DNA of 64,000 bases from Rhodococcus marinonascens NBRC 14363 (GCF_001894885.1 NZ_BCXB01000024.1:1-64000), one strand, 5' to 3'. Positions 31,606-40,986 are shown, counted from the stretch's first letter. Translations and numbers: made by a program. Notes: generated from the letters alone by a model not told the origin.

Positions 31606-32400
31606 TCACTCGTCACCGAGTTGATCTCGCAGTGACGCGAGAGTCTTCGCCAGTAGTCGGGACACGTGCATCTGCGAGATGCCGACTCGGTCGGCGATCT
31701 GAGTCTGGGTCATGTTGCCGAAGAACCGGAGCATGAGGACGGTCCGCTCCCGTTCGGGCAGTGATTGGAGCAGGGGGCGCAGGGTTTCGTGGTTCTCGAC
31801 GTCGTCCATCGCGGCGTCGTAGTCACCGAGCGTTTCCACCATCGCCAGTTCGCCGGACCGATCTGGAGACGTGTTGTCGACCGAGACGGTCTGGTACGCA
31901 TTGCCGGCGAGCAGACCCTGCGCGACTTCCTCTTGCTCGAGGTCTAGGTGCTCAGCGAGTTCGCTGACCGTCGGCGCGTGGCCGAGGGTCTGGGACAACT
32001 CGGCTACCGCCTTGCTGAGCGCGAGATGGAGTTCCTTCATGCGGCGCGGTACCCGGACTGCCCACCCGGTGTCGCGGAAGTGCCGACGAATCTCGCCCAT
32101 GATGGTGGGGACCGCGAACGACACGAAGTCGGAACCACGCTCGACATCGAATCGCTTCACCGAGTTGACCAGGCCGAGGCGCGCGACCTGGACCAGATCA
32201 TCGTGCGCCTCTCCGCGACCGTCGAAGCGGCGCGCTATGTGCTCCGCCAACGGAAGGCAGCGTGTCACGATGGCATCGCGCTGCCCGGTGTAGCCTGCAT
32301 CGCCATCGTTCAAGGCGGCCAGTTGTTCGAACATTGCTGTGACGTCGTGATACTCGTCCGGCCAACGGCCCGGATGCCCCCTACTGTGAGGGGACGTCAC
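31606..32400 (-). CDS. sigF: SigF/SigB-type alternative sigma factor
   Basis: This 264-aa sigma-70 family group 3 factor directs stress and stationary-phase transcription. Region 2 is seen in DDLVQVARLGLVNSVKRFDV and FVSFAVPTIMGEIRRHFRD, and region 4 in LPERERTVLMLRFFGNMTQT plus QIADRVGISQMHVSRLL. It overlaps the upstream anti-sigma gene by four bases, the usual usfX(rsbW)-sigF operon. A matching SigF-type promoter lies before the operon, giving autoregulation. Confidence 0.88.
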   Translation of the reverse strand: MTSPHSRGHPGRWPDEYHDVTAMFEQLAALNDGDAGYTGQRDAIVTRCLPLAEHIARRFDGRGEAHDDLVQVARLGLVNSVKRFDVERGSDFVSFAVPTIMGEIRRHFRDTGWAVRVPRRMKELHLALSKAVAELSQTLGHAPTVSELAEHLDLEQEEVAQGLLAGNAYQTVSVDNTSPDRSGELAMVETLGDYDAAMDDVENHETLRPLLQSLPERERTVLMLRFFGNMTQTQIADRVGISQMHVSRLLAKTLASLRDQLGDE

Positions 32401-32831
32401 AGAATCAAGCCGTTCTTCACCTTGGTGAATTCCAGTGTGGTCGCGAAGTTCGACGTAGCGGGGTCAGGTTCCTGCTTCAGATCGACCGAATCGGTCAGCG
32501 CAGTGAGCACATGCCACGCGAACGAGCGTTCCCCGATCGAGTCGAGCGTGGTGGTGGTGCTCGAAACGGCGACTCGCAGGGTGCCGTCGAGATACTGCAA
32601 GCGGCACACCAGAACCGCATCCGGCGTCGCCCGGACGATCAACTGGGTACAGACCTCGTCCATCGCCAGTTTGATGTCAGCGATGGAGTCGAGGTCGAAG
32701 TCCTCGTGGATGGCAACGGTTGTTGCCAGGGCGCGGAGTACGGAGAGTTGGTCGGGCGTTGCTCGTACGCGCAGTTCGACGACAGGATGAGTGTGGTCCT
32801 GGTCGGGTTCGATTGTTTTGGCGATGGCCAT
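32397..32831 (-). CDS. Anti-sigma factor, RsbW/UsfX-like
   Basis: This 144-aa protein has a GHKL ATPase/anti-sigma fold with the N-box segment IADIKLAMDEVCTQLIVRAT. It would hold SigF inactive until a STAS-type antagonist releases it. The start MAIAKTIEPD at 32831 is preceded by GGAGG, which decides it over a longer reading frame that begins at 32927. Coupled translation with sigF (four-base overlap) keeps the two in balance. The STAS protein at 34065 is a candidate antagonist. Confidence 0.82.
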   Translation of the reverse strand: MAIAKTIEPDQDHTHPVVELRVRATPDQLSVLRALATTVAIHEDFDLDSIADIKLAMDEVCTQLIVRATPDAVLVCRLQYLDGTLRVAVSSTTTTLDSIGERSFAWHVLTALTDSVDLKQEPDPATSNFATTLEFTKVKNGLIL

Positions 32832-32936
32832 GAGACCTCCGGGTAGGGGCAAACCAGGCTGGCGGTGGGTCGGTTCGCGGTGCGTCGGCCGCGGTCCTGC
32901 GAAGTTAGGGTAGCGATCCAACGACACTGGAGGTGG

Positions 32937-32963
32937 AATACCGCAGAACAGGATCGATCAAAC
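32937..32963 (-). promoter_or_regulatory. SigF-type promoter of the anti-sigma/sigF operon
   Basis: On the minus strand GTTT (32960-32963) and GGTATT (32937-32942) are 17 bp apart, close to the GTTT-N15-17-GGGTAT consensus of mycobacterial SigF. It lies about 105 bp before the anti-sigma start. Confidence 0.6.
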
Positions 32964-33095
32964 CAGTCCGATCAGTACATTTGCCCCGATAAATGCATCT
33001 GGCCGAGTATTGTGAGGCCACGATCAGCATTCCTCGGGCCCTAGGCCGGGGTACAGCGTCTCAGGAGAGACAAGCGTTCAGGGGAGACGAGTGGG

Positions 33096-33866
33096 ATGCC
33101 TGGCGACATTCATCCGTTCAAGTTGAACAGTGACGGCGAGTCGGCGAATCCCGGACCTGACCCTGTCACGGTGTCATTTGACATGCTGCTCGAGCTGCTC
33201 GAGACCGAGGATGAGATGAAGGTCGTGCTCGAAGCACTGTGTCGCCAGATCGTCCAAGCATTCCCGATGGCGACCGCGGCGGGGATCACGGTTCTGCGGG
33301 AGACGGGTTCCGCAACGGTGGGGACGTCAGACGAGGTCACCCGACTGGAAGAGTTGCAGTATCGCTTCGGCGAAGGGCCGTCAATCCACGCGGCGCGATC
33401 AGGCGGAGTCGTCCGGGTCGACCGCGCTGCCGTGCGCGAGCGGTGGCCGGCATACGCGTCGAGTGCCGAGCGGGCAGGTATTCACAGCCATCTGTCAGTG
33501 CCACTCCTGTCCGGCGTGGAGCAATCCGGTGCGTTGGCTTTGTACGGCGTACTCCCGCAGGCCTTCCATCGGATGGACGAGTCCGTGCTCGACCCATACC
33601 TGGAGGCGGCCGCCGTCGAGGTGCGCAAAGCGCGGCGCCACGGGGAGGCGAGAGGTTTGATCGTGCAACTGGGGATCGCCATTCGGTCGCGCGCTGCCAT
33701 AGACCAGGCCAAGGGCATAGTGATGGCGCTGCATGGTCTCGATGCTGCGACCGCATTCGATGTTCTCGTTACGCATTCCCAGCACGAGAACGTCAAGTTG
33801 CACGAAGTTGCAGAACGCGTCGTGGCGGCTGTGACAAAGTTCGTACCCGTGCGTAACGGTTTGTAA
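33096..33866 (+). CDS. GAF-ANTAR RNA-binding antiterminator
   Basis: This 256-aa protein has a GAF sensor domain (residues about 45-185, AMATAAGITVLRE-like start, RFGEGPSIHAARSGGVVRVD) and a C-terminal ANTAR domain with RSRAAIDQAKGIVMALHGLD. ANTAR domains bind paired hairpins in mRNA leaders and prevent termination. The ligand and RNA targets are unknown. It lies between the sigF operon and a STAS gene, suggesting a stress-signalling cluster. Confidence 0.8.
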   Translation: MPGDIHPFKLNSDGESANPGPDPVTVSFDMLLELLETEDEMKVVLEALCRQIVQAFPMATAAGITVLRETGSATVGTSDEVTRLEELQYRFGEGPSIHAARSGGVVRVDRAAVRERWPAYASSAERAGIHSHLSVPLLSGVEQSGALALYGVLPQAFHRMDESVLDPYLEAAAVEVRKARRHGEARGLIVQLGIAIRSRAAIDQAKGIVMALHGLDAATAFDVLVTHSQHENVKLHEVAERVVAAVTKFVPVRNGL

Positions 33867-34064
33867 TCGTTCACCTGGGCAAGGAATGTGCGATATCTGT
33901 TATTTCCTTGTGACAAATTACAGCCGGGAGTAGTCTCGAACCGAGGTTGAACACACAGCCGATGTCGGAAAGCGCTGCCGTAGCAGACGGTGTCCAGGTA
34001 TCCGAGTTCAAGTTCGTCTGTGGGTGCTTTGCTTTCTCACTCAATGTTCGAGATGGGGTGGGCC

Positions 34065-34532
34065 ATGTCTGTTGTTCCGGGACTCCCAAAAACTGAACTG
34101 GTGCGTTCGGGTATGGAGTCGGGTATTGAGTATTCGTCGAGAATATCGTCCTCGATGGTCGGGTTCGCTTCGACACGCCGGACGAGCGCAGAATTCAGTT
34201 TTGAGCGAGTCGGCTCCGGGGTGATGTTGGTGGGGGTACGAGGAGAGATCGACTTGTTCAGTGCGCCGGACTTCCGTGACTACGTGTGCACTCGCACTTC
34301 ACCGGAGGGGCAGTTCATACTCGACATGTCTAAGGTGGACTTCATCGGAACTGCGGGACTCGCGGTGCTTGATACCGTTCACACGAGGAACATCCGGGAC
34401 GGGCGGACCTGGGCCATCATCTGTGGTCGTCCGGTGTACCGACTGCTTCGCGCGGCGGGCCAGGAAACGGTCTACCCGTGTTTCGCGTCCGTGGACAGCG
34501 CTCTTGGGGCTTGGCACGACAGAACCGCCTGA
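34065..34532 (+). CDS. STAS-domain anti-anti-sigma factor
   Basis: This 155-aa protein has a STAS domain from about residue 45: GVRGEIDLFSAPDFRDYVCT and FILDMSKVDFIGTAGLAVLD. The phosphorylatable Ser of SpoIIAA-like proteins is replaced by Thr in FIGTAGL, a form common in actinobacterial antagonists. It would bind and inhibit an RsbW-like kinase such as the one 1.2 kb away. The start is uncertain: ATG 34065 and ATG 34113 are both possible, and neither has a strong ribosome site. Confidence 0.75.
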   Translation: MSVVPGLPKTELVRSGMESGIEYSSRISSSMVGFASTRRTSAEFSFERVGSGVMLVGVRGEIDLFSAPDFRDYVCTRTSPEGQFILDMSKVDFIGTAGLAVLDTVHTRNIRDGRTWAIICGRPVYRLLRAAGQETVYPCFASVDSALGAWHDRTA

Positions 34533-34646
34533 TCGCACGAACCGGCGCAGTTGATGCGGTTCGGATTTTCGGCTGGGCACCGGCGGTGGTGTTGTTTCCG
34601 CTGGCCCGGATGCCTACCTGCCCGACGGTTCAGGGTACCTGACGGT

Positions 34647-35945
34647 TCAGTGGGCGCCGGGTCGATTCGTGCGCGGAGGCGCGGATACGCAGCGGCCGTA
34701 GGCGCGGAGAGTGTCGGTCGCGACACGGTCCCACGAGTACCGTGCACGGGCGCGATCGCAACCTGCCATGCCGTATCCCGTCCGTAGTGCGTCGTCATCG
34801 AAGATCTGCCGCAGGGCTTCGGCGAGGCGCATCGGGTTGCGAGGTGAGATCAAGCGTCCCGTGATCCCGTCGACCACCGTATCCCGCATTCCGCCGACAG
34901 CGGAGGCCACCACCGGCGTGCCGCAGGCCATCGCCTCGAGGGGGACCATGCCGAACGGTTCGTACCAGGGTGTGCAGACGACGGCGTCTGCGGAACGCAG
35001 CAGCGAGGGCATATCTTCTCTCGGGACCCGTCCGATGATCCGTACTCGGTTGCGTACCTTCGCATTACGGGCCACTTTCAACAACCTGGTCGCCTCGGAA
35101 TTGTCGGCGACATCGTCCGCGGCGGGTCCGCCTGCGATGACGAGTTCGGTGTCGGGGAAGTGTGCGAGTGCCTCGATCGCGGTGTCGAATCCCTTGCTCG
35201 GTGCCAGTCGGCCGGCCATGACGAGGCGATGACGCTTGCCCTTCTCGTCGGTGCGGCCCTCGGGTGTGAACGCCGAGACGTCTACGCCGGACGGGACCAC
35301 CGACGTGCGTGAGCGTGGCAGACCCAGGTGGGAGAGTTCCAAGACCTCGTCCGTACACGTGGCCACTACGCGCGTGGAACCGCGGGCAATCAACTGCTCC
35401 AATCGGATTCGATTCTTGGCGGCCGAAAACTCTGTGTCCCCGAATCGCTGCTCGACCACTCCGAGGGCATGAAACGTCTGTATGACGGGAATGCCGAGGG
35501 TGCGGGCGGCCAGTTGCGTCGCGATCCCTGACATCCAGTAGTGAGCGTGAACGATGTCGGGCCGTTCGGCCTCCCACTCGGACTTCAGGAAGCCGCCGAA
35601 CTCACCCATCAGCGGCAGGGATTCCTCCTCGGACATCGGCCGCGGTGGACCGGCAGGCACGTGAACGACGGTGTACCCGCCCGGTGCCGTGACTCGCTGG
35701 GGAGCGTTCTCGCTGTCCTTCCGTGTATAGACGGTGACGTCATGACCCGCCCGCGTGAGGGCGGCAGACAGTTCGGCGAGGTGGATGTTCTGGCCCCGGA
35801 TATCATCGCAGTCCGATACGTCGAGCGGACCGGCGTTGGCCGAAACCATCGAAATCCTCAGTCGGCGTGAGGTTCCGGTGTTGGCTGTTCTCGTCGGCTG
35901 ATTGCCGCACACGGGAGGTCTCGGTTCGCGATGAATGGCGGTCAT
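34647..35945 (-). CDS. GT4-family glycosyltransferase
   Basis: This 432-aa protein has the GT-B fold of MshA-like glycosyltransferases. The N-terminal part shows ISMVSANAGPLDVSDCDDIR and GQNIHLAELSAAL, and the middle DIVHAHYWMSG. The C-terminal nucleotide-sugar site reads AGRLAPSKGFDTAIEAL and EPFGMVPLEAMACGTPVVAS. Donor and acceptor are unknown. It is distinct from the mshA gene at 58.1 kb. The start ATG at 35945 is a choice; the frame is open much further upstream but with low-complexity sequence. Confidence 0.78.
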   Translation of the reverse strand: MTAIHREPRPPVCGNQPTRTANTGTSRRLRISMVSANAGPLDVSDCDDIRGQNIHLAELSAALTRAGHDVTVYTRKDSENAPQRVTAPGGYTVVHVPAGPPRPMSEEESLPLMGEFGGFLKSEWEAERPDIVHAHYWMSGIATQLAARTLGIPVIQTFHALGVVEQRFGDTEFSAAKNRIRLEQLIARGSTRVVATCTDEVLELSHLGLPRSRTSVVPSGVDVSAFTPEGRTDEKGKRHRLVMAGRLAPSKGFDTAIEALAHFPDTELVIAGGPAADDVADNSEATRLLKVARNAKVRNRVRIIGRVPREDMPSLLRSADAVVCTPWYEPFGMVPLEAMACGTPVVASAVGGMRDTVVDGITGRLISPRNPMRLAEALRQIFDDDALRTGYGMAGCDRARARYSWDRVATDTLRAYGRCVSAPPRTNRPGAH

Positions 35946-36093
35946 GTCAAGGGGATTCCCGAACTCACGATTTGTAAACCGACCGACTCGTATTCGGTCG
36001 CAAGGTGGGTGGTCCGGGGCAGTTTTTTCCTTGTCGGCACAGCGGGTCCGGCGTAGCCTCGGGACCAGGTTCCTCGAAGGTGAGGTGGATGGC

Positions 36094-36315
36094 ATGAAAC
36101 TGAATCTCTTTGCCGCATGGGTCAGCTTCGCTCTGGTGCTGGTCTCAGTGGCCGCGCTCGGCGGGTTCCTCGTTGCCGCGGGTTCAGGGAACGCGGCTTG
36201 GGCCGCGCTCGCCGGATCTGTGTGCGTCGTTGGAGTGGCTGTGGCGGTGGCGTTGTACGGCGGCACCGTGCGTCACGACCACAGACTCCATCACGAGACG
36301 CCGCATATTTTCTGA
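36094..36315 (+). CDS. Small two-helix membrane protein
   Basis: This 73-aa protein starts MKLNLFAAWVSFALVLVSVA and has two hydrophobic helices (about 8-32 and 35-57), then a His-rich tail (TVRHDHRLHHETPHIF). GGTGAGGTGG lies upstream. I do not recognise the family. The His-rich tail could bind metal. It is oriented towards the PPK2 gene and lies near the sigF region, so it may be part of stress physiology. Confidence 0.55.
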   Translation: MKLNLFAAWVSFALVLVSVAALGGFLVAAGSGNAAWAALAGSVCVVGVAVAVALYGGTVRHDHRLHHETPHIF

Positions 36316-36349
36316 CCGGGCGGGATGGCGAAGGGTGCTCTGCACGTTC

Positions 36350-37210
36350 TCAGGACTCTGCGAGCCGTCTTTTCTCGGTCTCGACGTCGAAGTCGGCGGT
36401 CGGCCAGTGGAGGTCGAGTTCCTCGAAGGCGGCGATCAATAACTCGGTGACCGCAATCCTGCTGTACCACTTGCGGTCGGAAGGAATCACGTACCACGGC
36501 GCGTAGTCGGTGGACGTCTTGTCGAGCACCGCTTGGTATGCCGCCTGGTACGCGGGCCACAACTTGCGCTCGGTCACGTCTGCGGGGTTGTACTTCCAGT
36601 GCTTGTCGGGGCGGTTGAGCCGCTCCTGGAGCCGCCGCCGCTGCTCGTCCATTGACACGAACATGGCCACCTTGACCACGGTCGTGCCGTTGTCGACGAG
36701 TTCCTTCTCGAACTGGTTGATCTCGTCGTAGCGTGCGCTCCACACCTTCTCGGGCACGAGGTCGTGGACTCGTACGACGAGGACGTCCTCGTAGTGGGAT
36801 CGATCGAACACCCCCAGTTGCCCAGCGCGGGGGAATGCCTTGTTGATGCGCCACAGATAGTGGTGTCGCTTCTCCTCCGGTGTGGGCACACCGAACGACG
36901 CATGGTCCACGCCTCCGGGGTCGACGTGTCCAATGACGTGCCGGACCATGCCGCCCTTACCCGCGGTGTCCATGCCTTGCAGTATCAGAAGAATTGAGCG
37001 CTTGTCGCCGGACCGCCCGTTCGCGTACAGCTTCTCTTGTAGCAGGGACAGGTCCGCCCCGCGTTCTTCGAGAAGGCGCCCGCCGTCCGACTTGTCGCCG
37101 GTGAAGCCGGGGGTGCTATTTCGGTCGAGATCGGAGATTGATTGTCCGGGGCGGCTGCGCAGGATTTCGACGGCGGGTGTCTGCCAGAAGTCGCGCTTCG
37201 TGTCTGCCAT
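36350..37210 (-). CDS. ppk2: Polyphosphate kinase 2 family protein
   Basis: This 286-aa enzyme moves phosphate between polyphosphate and nucleotides. The Walker A segment is LILQGMDTAGKGGMVRHVIG (Lys85), followed by GVPTPEEKRHHYLWR and VFDRSHYEDVLVVRVH, the typical PPK2 pattern with Walker B Asp. Length matches single-domain PPK2 proteins. I chose MADTKRD at 37210 as start. Whether it makes NDP or NTP is not decided by the sequence. Confidence 0.85.
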   Translation of the reverse strand: MADTKRDFWQTPAVEILRSRPGQSISDLDRNSTPGFTGDKSDGGRLLEERGADLSLLQEKLYANGRSGDKRSILLILQGMDTAGKGGMVRHVIGHVDPGGVDHASFGVPTPEEKRHHYLWRINKAFPRAGQLGVFDRSHYEDVLVVRVHDLVPEKVWSARYDEINQFEKELVDNGTTVVKVAMFVSMDEQRRRLQERLNRPDKHWKYNPADVTERKLWPAYQAAYQAVLDKTSTDYAPWYVIPSDRKWYSRIAVTELLIAAFEELDLHWPTADFDVETEKRRLAES

Positions 37211-37245
37211 GTACAAACAGTGCCACAGGAGCGTTACATGGAGGT

Positions 37246-38721
37246 GTGGCCAGCGTCGTACACCGGTGTCGTGTCCTGGTGATAGGGACTGGCTTCTCGG
37301 GTCTGGGTATCGCCATCCAACTCCGAAAGCGAGGTCGCGACGACTTCATCCTGCTGGAGAAGGCGCACGAGGTGGGCGGCACCTGGCGGGAGAACACGTA
37401 TCCAGGTTGTGCCTGTGACGTTCCCTCCCACCTGTACTCGTTCTCGTTCGAGCCCAACCCCGGGTGGACGCAGATGTGGTCGGGCCAGAAGGAAATCTTC
37501 CACTATCTGCTCGGTCTCGTGGACAAGTACGACCTGAGACCCAATATTGATTTCGGCCAGAAGACGACCGGCGGCTACTGGGATGGCGAGGAGCAACGGT
37601 GGCACATCCGCACGGAGTCGGGGGATGAGTTCGTAACGCAATTCGTTGTCTCCGGGATCGGGGCCCTCCACATTCCGAACTTCCCCGACCTACCGGGGAG
37701 AGACACGTTCGAGGGTGCCGCGTTCCACTCCGCGCAGTGGGACCACGACTACGATCTGAGAGACAAGCGGGTCGCCGTGATCGGCACAGGCGCCAGCGCC
37801 ATCCAATTCGTCCCCGAGATCCTGGGCGAGGTGGCCGAGTTGCAGATCTATCAACGGACGCCGGCCTGGGTGACACCCCGCATGAACTTCGACATTCCGG
37901 CCGGCGCTCGGCGGTTGTTCGGCCGGGTTCCTCTAGCCCGCCGCATGTTCCGCGCCGCCGTGTATTGGATACATGAGTCGGTTGTGCTCGGGTTCAACGG
38001 GCACCCGCGCCTCATACGGCCGATCGAGGACGTTGCGAAGTGGAATCTCGACAAGTCGATCACCGATCCCGACATGCGCCGAAAGCTCACGCCGTCGTAC
38101 AGCATCGGCTGCAAACGCATCCTCGGCTCGGACGACTATTACCCGGCGCTGAACTCACCGAAGACCCAGGTGATCACAGAGGGGATTGCAGAGATCCGGC
38201 CGGATGGAATCATCGCGGGAGACGGGACCGAACGCGAGGTCGACGCGATCATCTATGCCACCGGATTTCATGTCACCGATGGTTTCGAGAGTATCGACTT
38301 CACCGGGATTGACGGGCGACACCTGGCTGGCGAATGGGCTGAGGACGGGATCCAGACCCACCTCGGTATCACCGTGGCGGGCTATCCCAACGCGTTCTTC
38401 CTCCTCGGCCCCAACACCGGTCTTGGTCACAATTCGGTTGTGTTCATGATCGAGTCGCAGATCCGTTATGTGCTCGAGTTGATGGACGAGATCGACCGGC
38501 GTGGCGCCGCCTCGGCGGTGGTCCGACCGAGCGCGCAGCACGAATTCAACAGTGAGATTCAACGGAGGCTGGCGAGAGGTGTGTGGTCCAACGGTGGGTG
38601 CGTTAGTTGGTATCTCGATTCGTCTGGCGTGAACCGGACGATCTGGCCGGGTTCGACCGTGCGCTATTGGCGTGCGACGCGGTCGGTCGATCTGGGGGAC
38701 TTCGAGTTCAGCCCCGGCTGA
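37246..38721 (+). CDS. Flavin monooxygenase, Baeyer-Villiger type
   Basis: This 491-aa FAD/NADPH enzyme inserts oxygen into ketones or oxidises heteroatoms. The FAD site is CRVLVIGTGFSGLGIAIQLR, the NADPH site VAVIGTGASAIQFVPEI, and FEGAAFHSAQWD corresponds to the BVMO fingerprint FxGxxxHxxxW. VDAIIYATGFHVTDG is the second ATG-type motif. The start is uncertain: GTG 37246 fits the FAD motif position. It is divergent from PPK2, and a TetR gene on the opposite strand follows, possibly its regulator. Confidence 0.82.
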   Translation: MASVVHRCRVLVIGTGFSGLGIAIQLRKRGRDDFILLEKAHEVGGTWRENTYPGCACDVPSHLYSFSFEPNPGWTQMWSGQKEIFHYLLGLVDKYDLRPNIDFGQKTTGGYWDGEEQRWHIRTESGDEFVTQFVVSGIGALHIPNFPDLPGRDTFEGAAFHSAQWDHDYDLRDKRVAVIGTGASAIQFVPEILGEVAELQIYQRTPAWVTPRMNFDIPAGARRLFGRVPLARRMFRAAVYWIHESVVLGFNGHPRLIRPIEDVAKWNLDKSITDPDMRRKLTPSYSIGCKRILGSDDYYPALNSPKTQVITEGIAEIRPDGIIAGDGTEREVDAIIYATGFHVTDGFESIDFTGIDGRHLAGEWAEDGIQTHLGITVAGYPNAFFLLGPNTGLGHNSVVFMIESQIRYVLELMDEIDRRGAASAVVRPSAQHEFNSEIQRRLARGVWSNGGCVSWYLDSSGVNRTIWPGSTVRYWRATRSVDLGDFEFSPG

Positions 38722-38762
38722 AGCGTGAGGCGTCACTCCGCTGCCGGAGTGGATGGGTGCCA

Positions 38763-39512
38763 CTACTCGCTCTCGGTCGGTAGTAGAGGGTGAGGGATCG
38801 AATTGAAACGCGCGGGCGATCCGCTGACCTCTGCGATTCCTGCGAGGCCGCCCCAAGTCATCATCGTGAGGTAGTTGATCAGCGCCTCGACCGACATGGA
38901 CCGGTTGGAGATCCACCAGTGCGTGGCCAGTTGAACGCCGCCGACGATCGCGTAGGCCCACGAAACGACACCGCCGGAGTCCATCTCCAATTCGCGCAGT
39001 CGCTCGCCCAGGACCGTGGCGAGGACGTCGGCGATCAGTCGTTCTGAGTCGGCCACAGCGTGGCGACCGGACCCCGAGTCGTTGGCCATGATGTAGAGGT
39101 AGACGTCGGGATCCGACGCTACCGTTTCGACGTACGCGGTGATAGTGGCGCGGGTCAACTCGAAGTCGTCGAGGTTTTCGCCTATGGCCTCGTAGATCTT
39201 CGGCGCGAGCGTGGTCTCGACGTAACGCGCCATGGTCGCGTTCGTCAGGTCGCTCTTGTCTGCGAAGTAGCGATAGAGCACGGTCTTGGAGATACCGATC
39301 TCGGACGCGATCTCGTCCATGCCGATATCCCGTCCGCGCAGGCGGATGGCGGCGATCGTCCCGTCGACGAGTTCTTGTCGTCGCGCGATCTTGTGCTCGC
39401 GCCAGCGGCGCTTGCGCCCATCGGGTTTTGTTGCTTTGTCCAGCTTCGTCTTAGACTCGGTCACCTGTTCGGGATCTCTCACGTAGTCGTTCGCCACTAT
39501 GTCTCGCCGCAT
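38763..39512 (-). CDS. TetR-family regulator
   Basis: This 249-aa protein has a TetR HTH (ELVDGTIAAIRLRGRDIGMD, then EIASEIGISKTVLYRYFADK) after a basic 40-residue N-terminal extension. It corresponds by position to Rv0472c, as the DUF445 and XRE genes follow. The ATG at 39512 lies inside a 17-bp tandem repeat, so repeat number could change the N terminus or leader. The ligand is unknown. It may control itself, the convergent monooxygenase gene, or the divergent DUF445 gene. Confidence 0.78.
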   Translation of the reverse strand: MRRDIVANDYVRDPEQVTESKTKLDKATKPDGRKRRWREHKIARRQELVDGTIAAIRLRGRDIGMDEIASEIGISKTVLYRYFADKSDLTNATMARYVETTLAPKIYEAIGENLDDFELTRATITAYVETVASDPDVYLYIMANDSGSGRHAVADSERLIADVLATVLGERLRELEMDSGGVVSWAYAIVGGVQLATHWWISNRSMSVEALINYLTMMTWGGLAGIAEVSGSPARFNSIPHPLLPTESE

Positions 39513-39566
39513 CCGGTGTCTCGTCGCATCCGGTGTCTCGCCGCATCCGGTGTCTCGTCACAACCG
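39499..39566. repeat. Four tandem 17-bp repeats over the TetR start
   Basis: The unit GTGTCTCGYCGCATCCG stands four times in a row with few changes, covering the tetR start codon and its leader. Being 17 bp, each added copy would shift an extended reading frame. Confidence 0.75.
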
Positions 39567-39672
39567 TTTCGTATCGCAATCTGCGATCAGCCTAGTGCGC
39601 GCAGGTTCTCGCGTCGCTGAACGCGGCCCTGTATGGGTATGTCCTGCCGTCTTGCTGCCGCACTTGGGCACA

Positions 39673-40953
39673 ATGGCGTTTGTGGACCAATTGAGCCTCA
39701 GCACCTTCGACGACGATGTGAAGCGTCGCGACCTTCGCAAGATGAAGGCTGTGGCGACGGGTTTCCTCGTCTTCGCGACCGTCGTGTACCTGGTCTGCCG
39801 GTGGCAGGAATCCCGGGGGGCGGGGGAGTGGGTCGGCTACGTGCGGGCTGCGTCAGAGGCAGGCATGGTCGGTGCGCTGGCCGACTGGTTCGCGGTTACA
39901 GCCCTCTTCCGACATCCGCTCGGATTGCCGATTCCGCACACCGCGATCATCAAGCGCAAGAAGGATCAACTCGGTGCGAGTCTGAGCAGTTTCGTCGGCC
40001 AGAACTTCCTCGCACCCGAGGTGGTCTCCGCCAAGGTGCAGGCGGCCGACATCCCGTTGCGGCTGGGTACTTGGATGGCGGAGCCGAAACACGCCGAACG
40101 AGTCGCGGCCGAGACGGCCACGATTCTGCGTGGATTTGTCGAGGTCCTGCGCGACGAGGACGTTCAGCAGATCATTGACAGCACCCTCGTGCGCAGGCTG
40201 GCCGAACCCCGTTGGGGGCCGCCGATCGGGCGCGTTCTCGGCGAACTTCTCCGCGAGAATCGGCAACTCCCGATTCTGGATCTGCTCGCCGAGCGCGCGC
40301 ACCAGTGGGCACTTGGAAGCCAGGAGACCATCGATCGGGTCATCAGCCGCGATTCACCCGCGTGGTCGCCCAAGTTCGTGGACGAAATGCTCGGCGAGAA
40401 GATCCACAGGGAGTTGGTCGAATTTACCTGGAAGGTGCGATCGAACCCGGAGCACGAAGTGCGGCAGGCGGCCAATCGCTTCCTCATCGACTTCGCCGAC
40501 GATCTGCAGAACGATCCCGCGACCATCGAGAAGGCCGAGAAGATCAAGGCCGAGATCATGGGACGCGAAGAGGTGACCGGATTAGCCGCGGCGACCTGGA
40601 AAGTTGCGAAACGCCTGGTCATGGATTCCGTCGACGACCCGCACAGCACACTGCGCACCAAGGTCGCGGAAAACGTCGTGGGGTTCGGTGAGCGGTTGCG
40701 CGACGAGGACGCCCTGAGGGCCAAGATCGACGGTTGGGTGCTGGCGGGCACGCGGTACGTCGTCGACCACTACACGGACGAGATCACCGGGATCATCTCG
40801 GACACCGTGGAGCGCTGGGACGCAGAGGAGGCGTCGGCGAAGATCGAACTCCAGGTGGGGCGCGATCTGCAGTTCATTCGCATCAACGGCACGGTGGTCG
40901 GTGCGACCGCAGGACTCGCCATCTACACGGTCTCGACGCTGATGTTCGGCTGA
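39673..40953 (+). CDS. DUF445 family membrane protein
   Basis: This 426-aa protein has an N-terminal membrane segment (MKAVATGFLVFATVVYLVCR), the DUF445 core EAGMVGALADWFAVTALFRH, a long helical domain, and a C-terminal membrane segment (INGTVVGATAGLAIYTVSTL). It matches Rv0473 by position and the YjiN-like family. The function is not known. MAFVDQLSLS at 39673 is chosen as the start because the upstream open frame comes from repeat DNA. Confidence 0.85.
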   Translation: MAFVDQLSLSTFDDDVKRRDLRKMKAVATGFLVFATVVYLVCRWQESRGAGEWVGYVRAASEAGMVGALADWFAVTALFRHPLGLPIPHTAIIKRKKDQLGASLSSFVGQNFLAPEVVSAKVQAADIPLRLGTWMAEPKHAERVAAETATILRGFVEVLRDEDVQQIIDSTLVRRLAEPRWGPPIGRVLGELLRENRQLPILDLLAERAHQWALGSQETIDRVISRDSPAWSPKFVDEMLGEKIHRELVEFTWKVRSNPEHEVRQAANRFLIDFADDLQNDPATIEKAEKIKAEIMGREEVTGLAAATWKVAKRLVMDSVDDPHSTLRTKVAENVVGFGERLRDEDALRAKIDGWVLAGTRYVVDHYTDEITGIISDTVERWDAEEASAKIELQVGRDLQFIRINGTVVGATAGLAIYTVSTLMFG

Positions 40954-40986
40954 ACGACCGGTAGTACGCGGGCGCCGGCACGTGGG

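Noticed and set aside
34647-35945. Naming this glycosyltransferase mshA
   Set aside because: The gene at 58107 has the specific MshA motifs and gene context. This one is only MshA-like.
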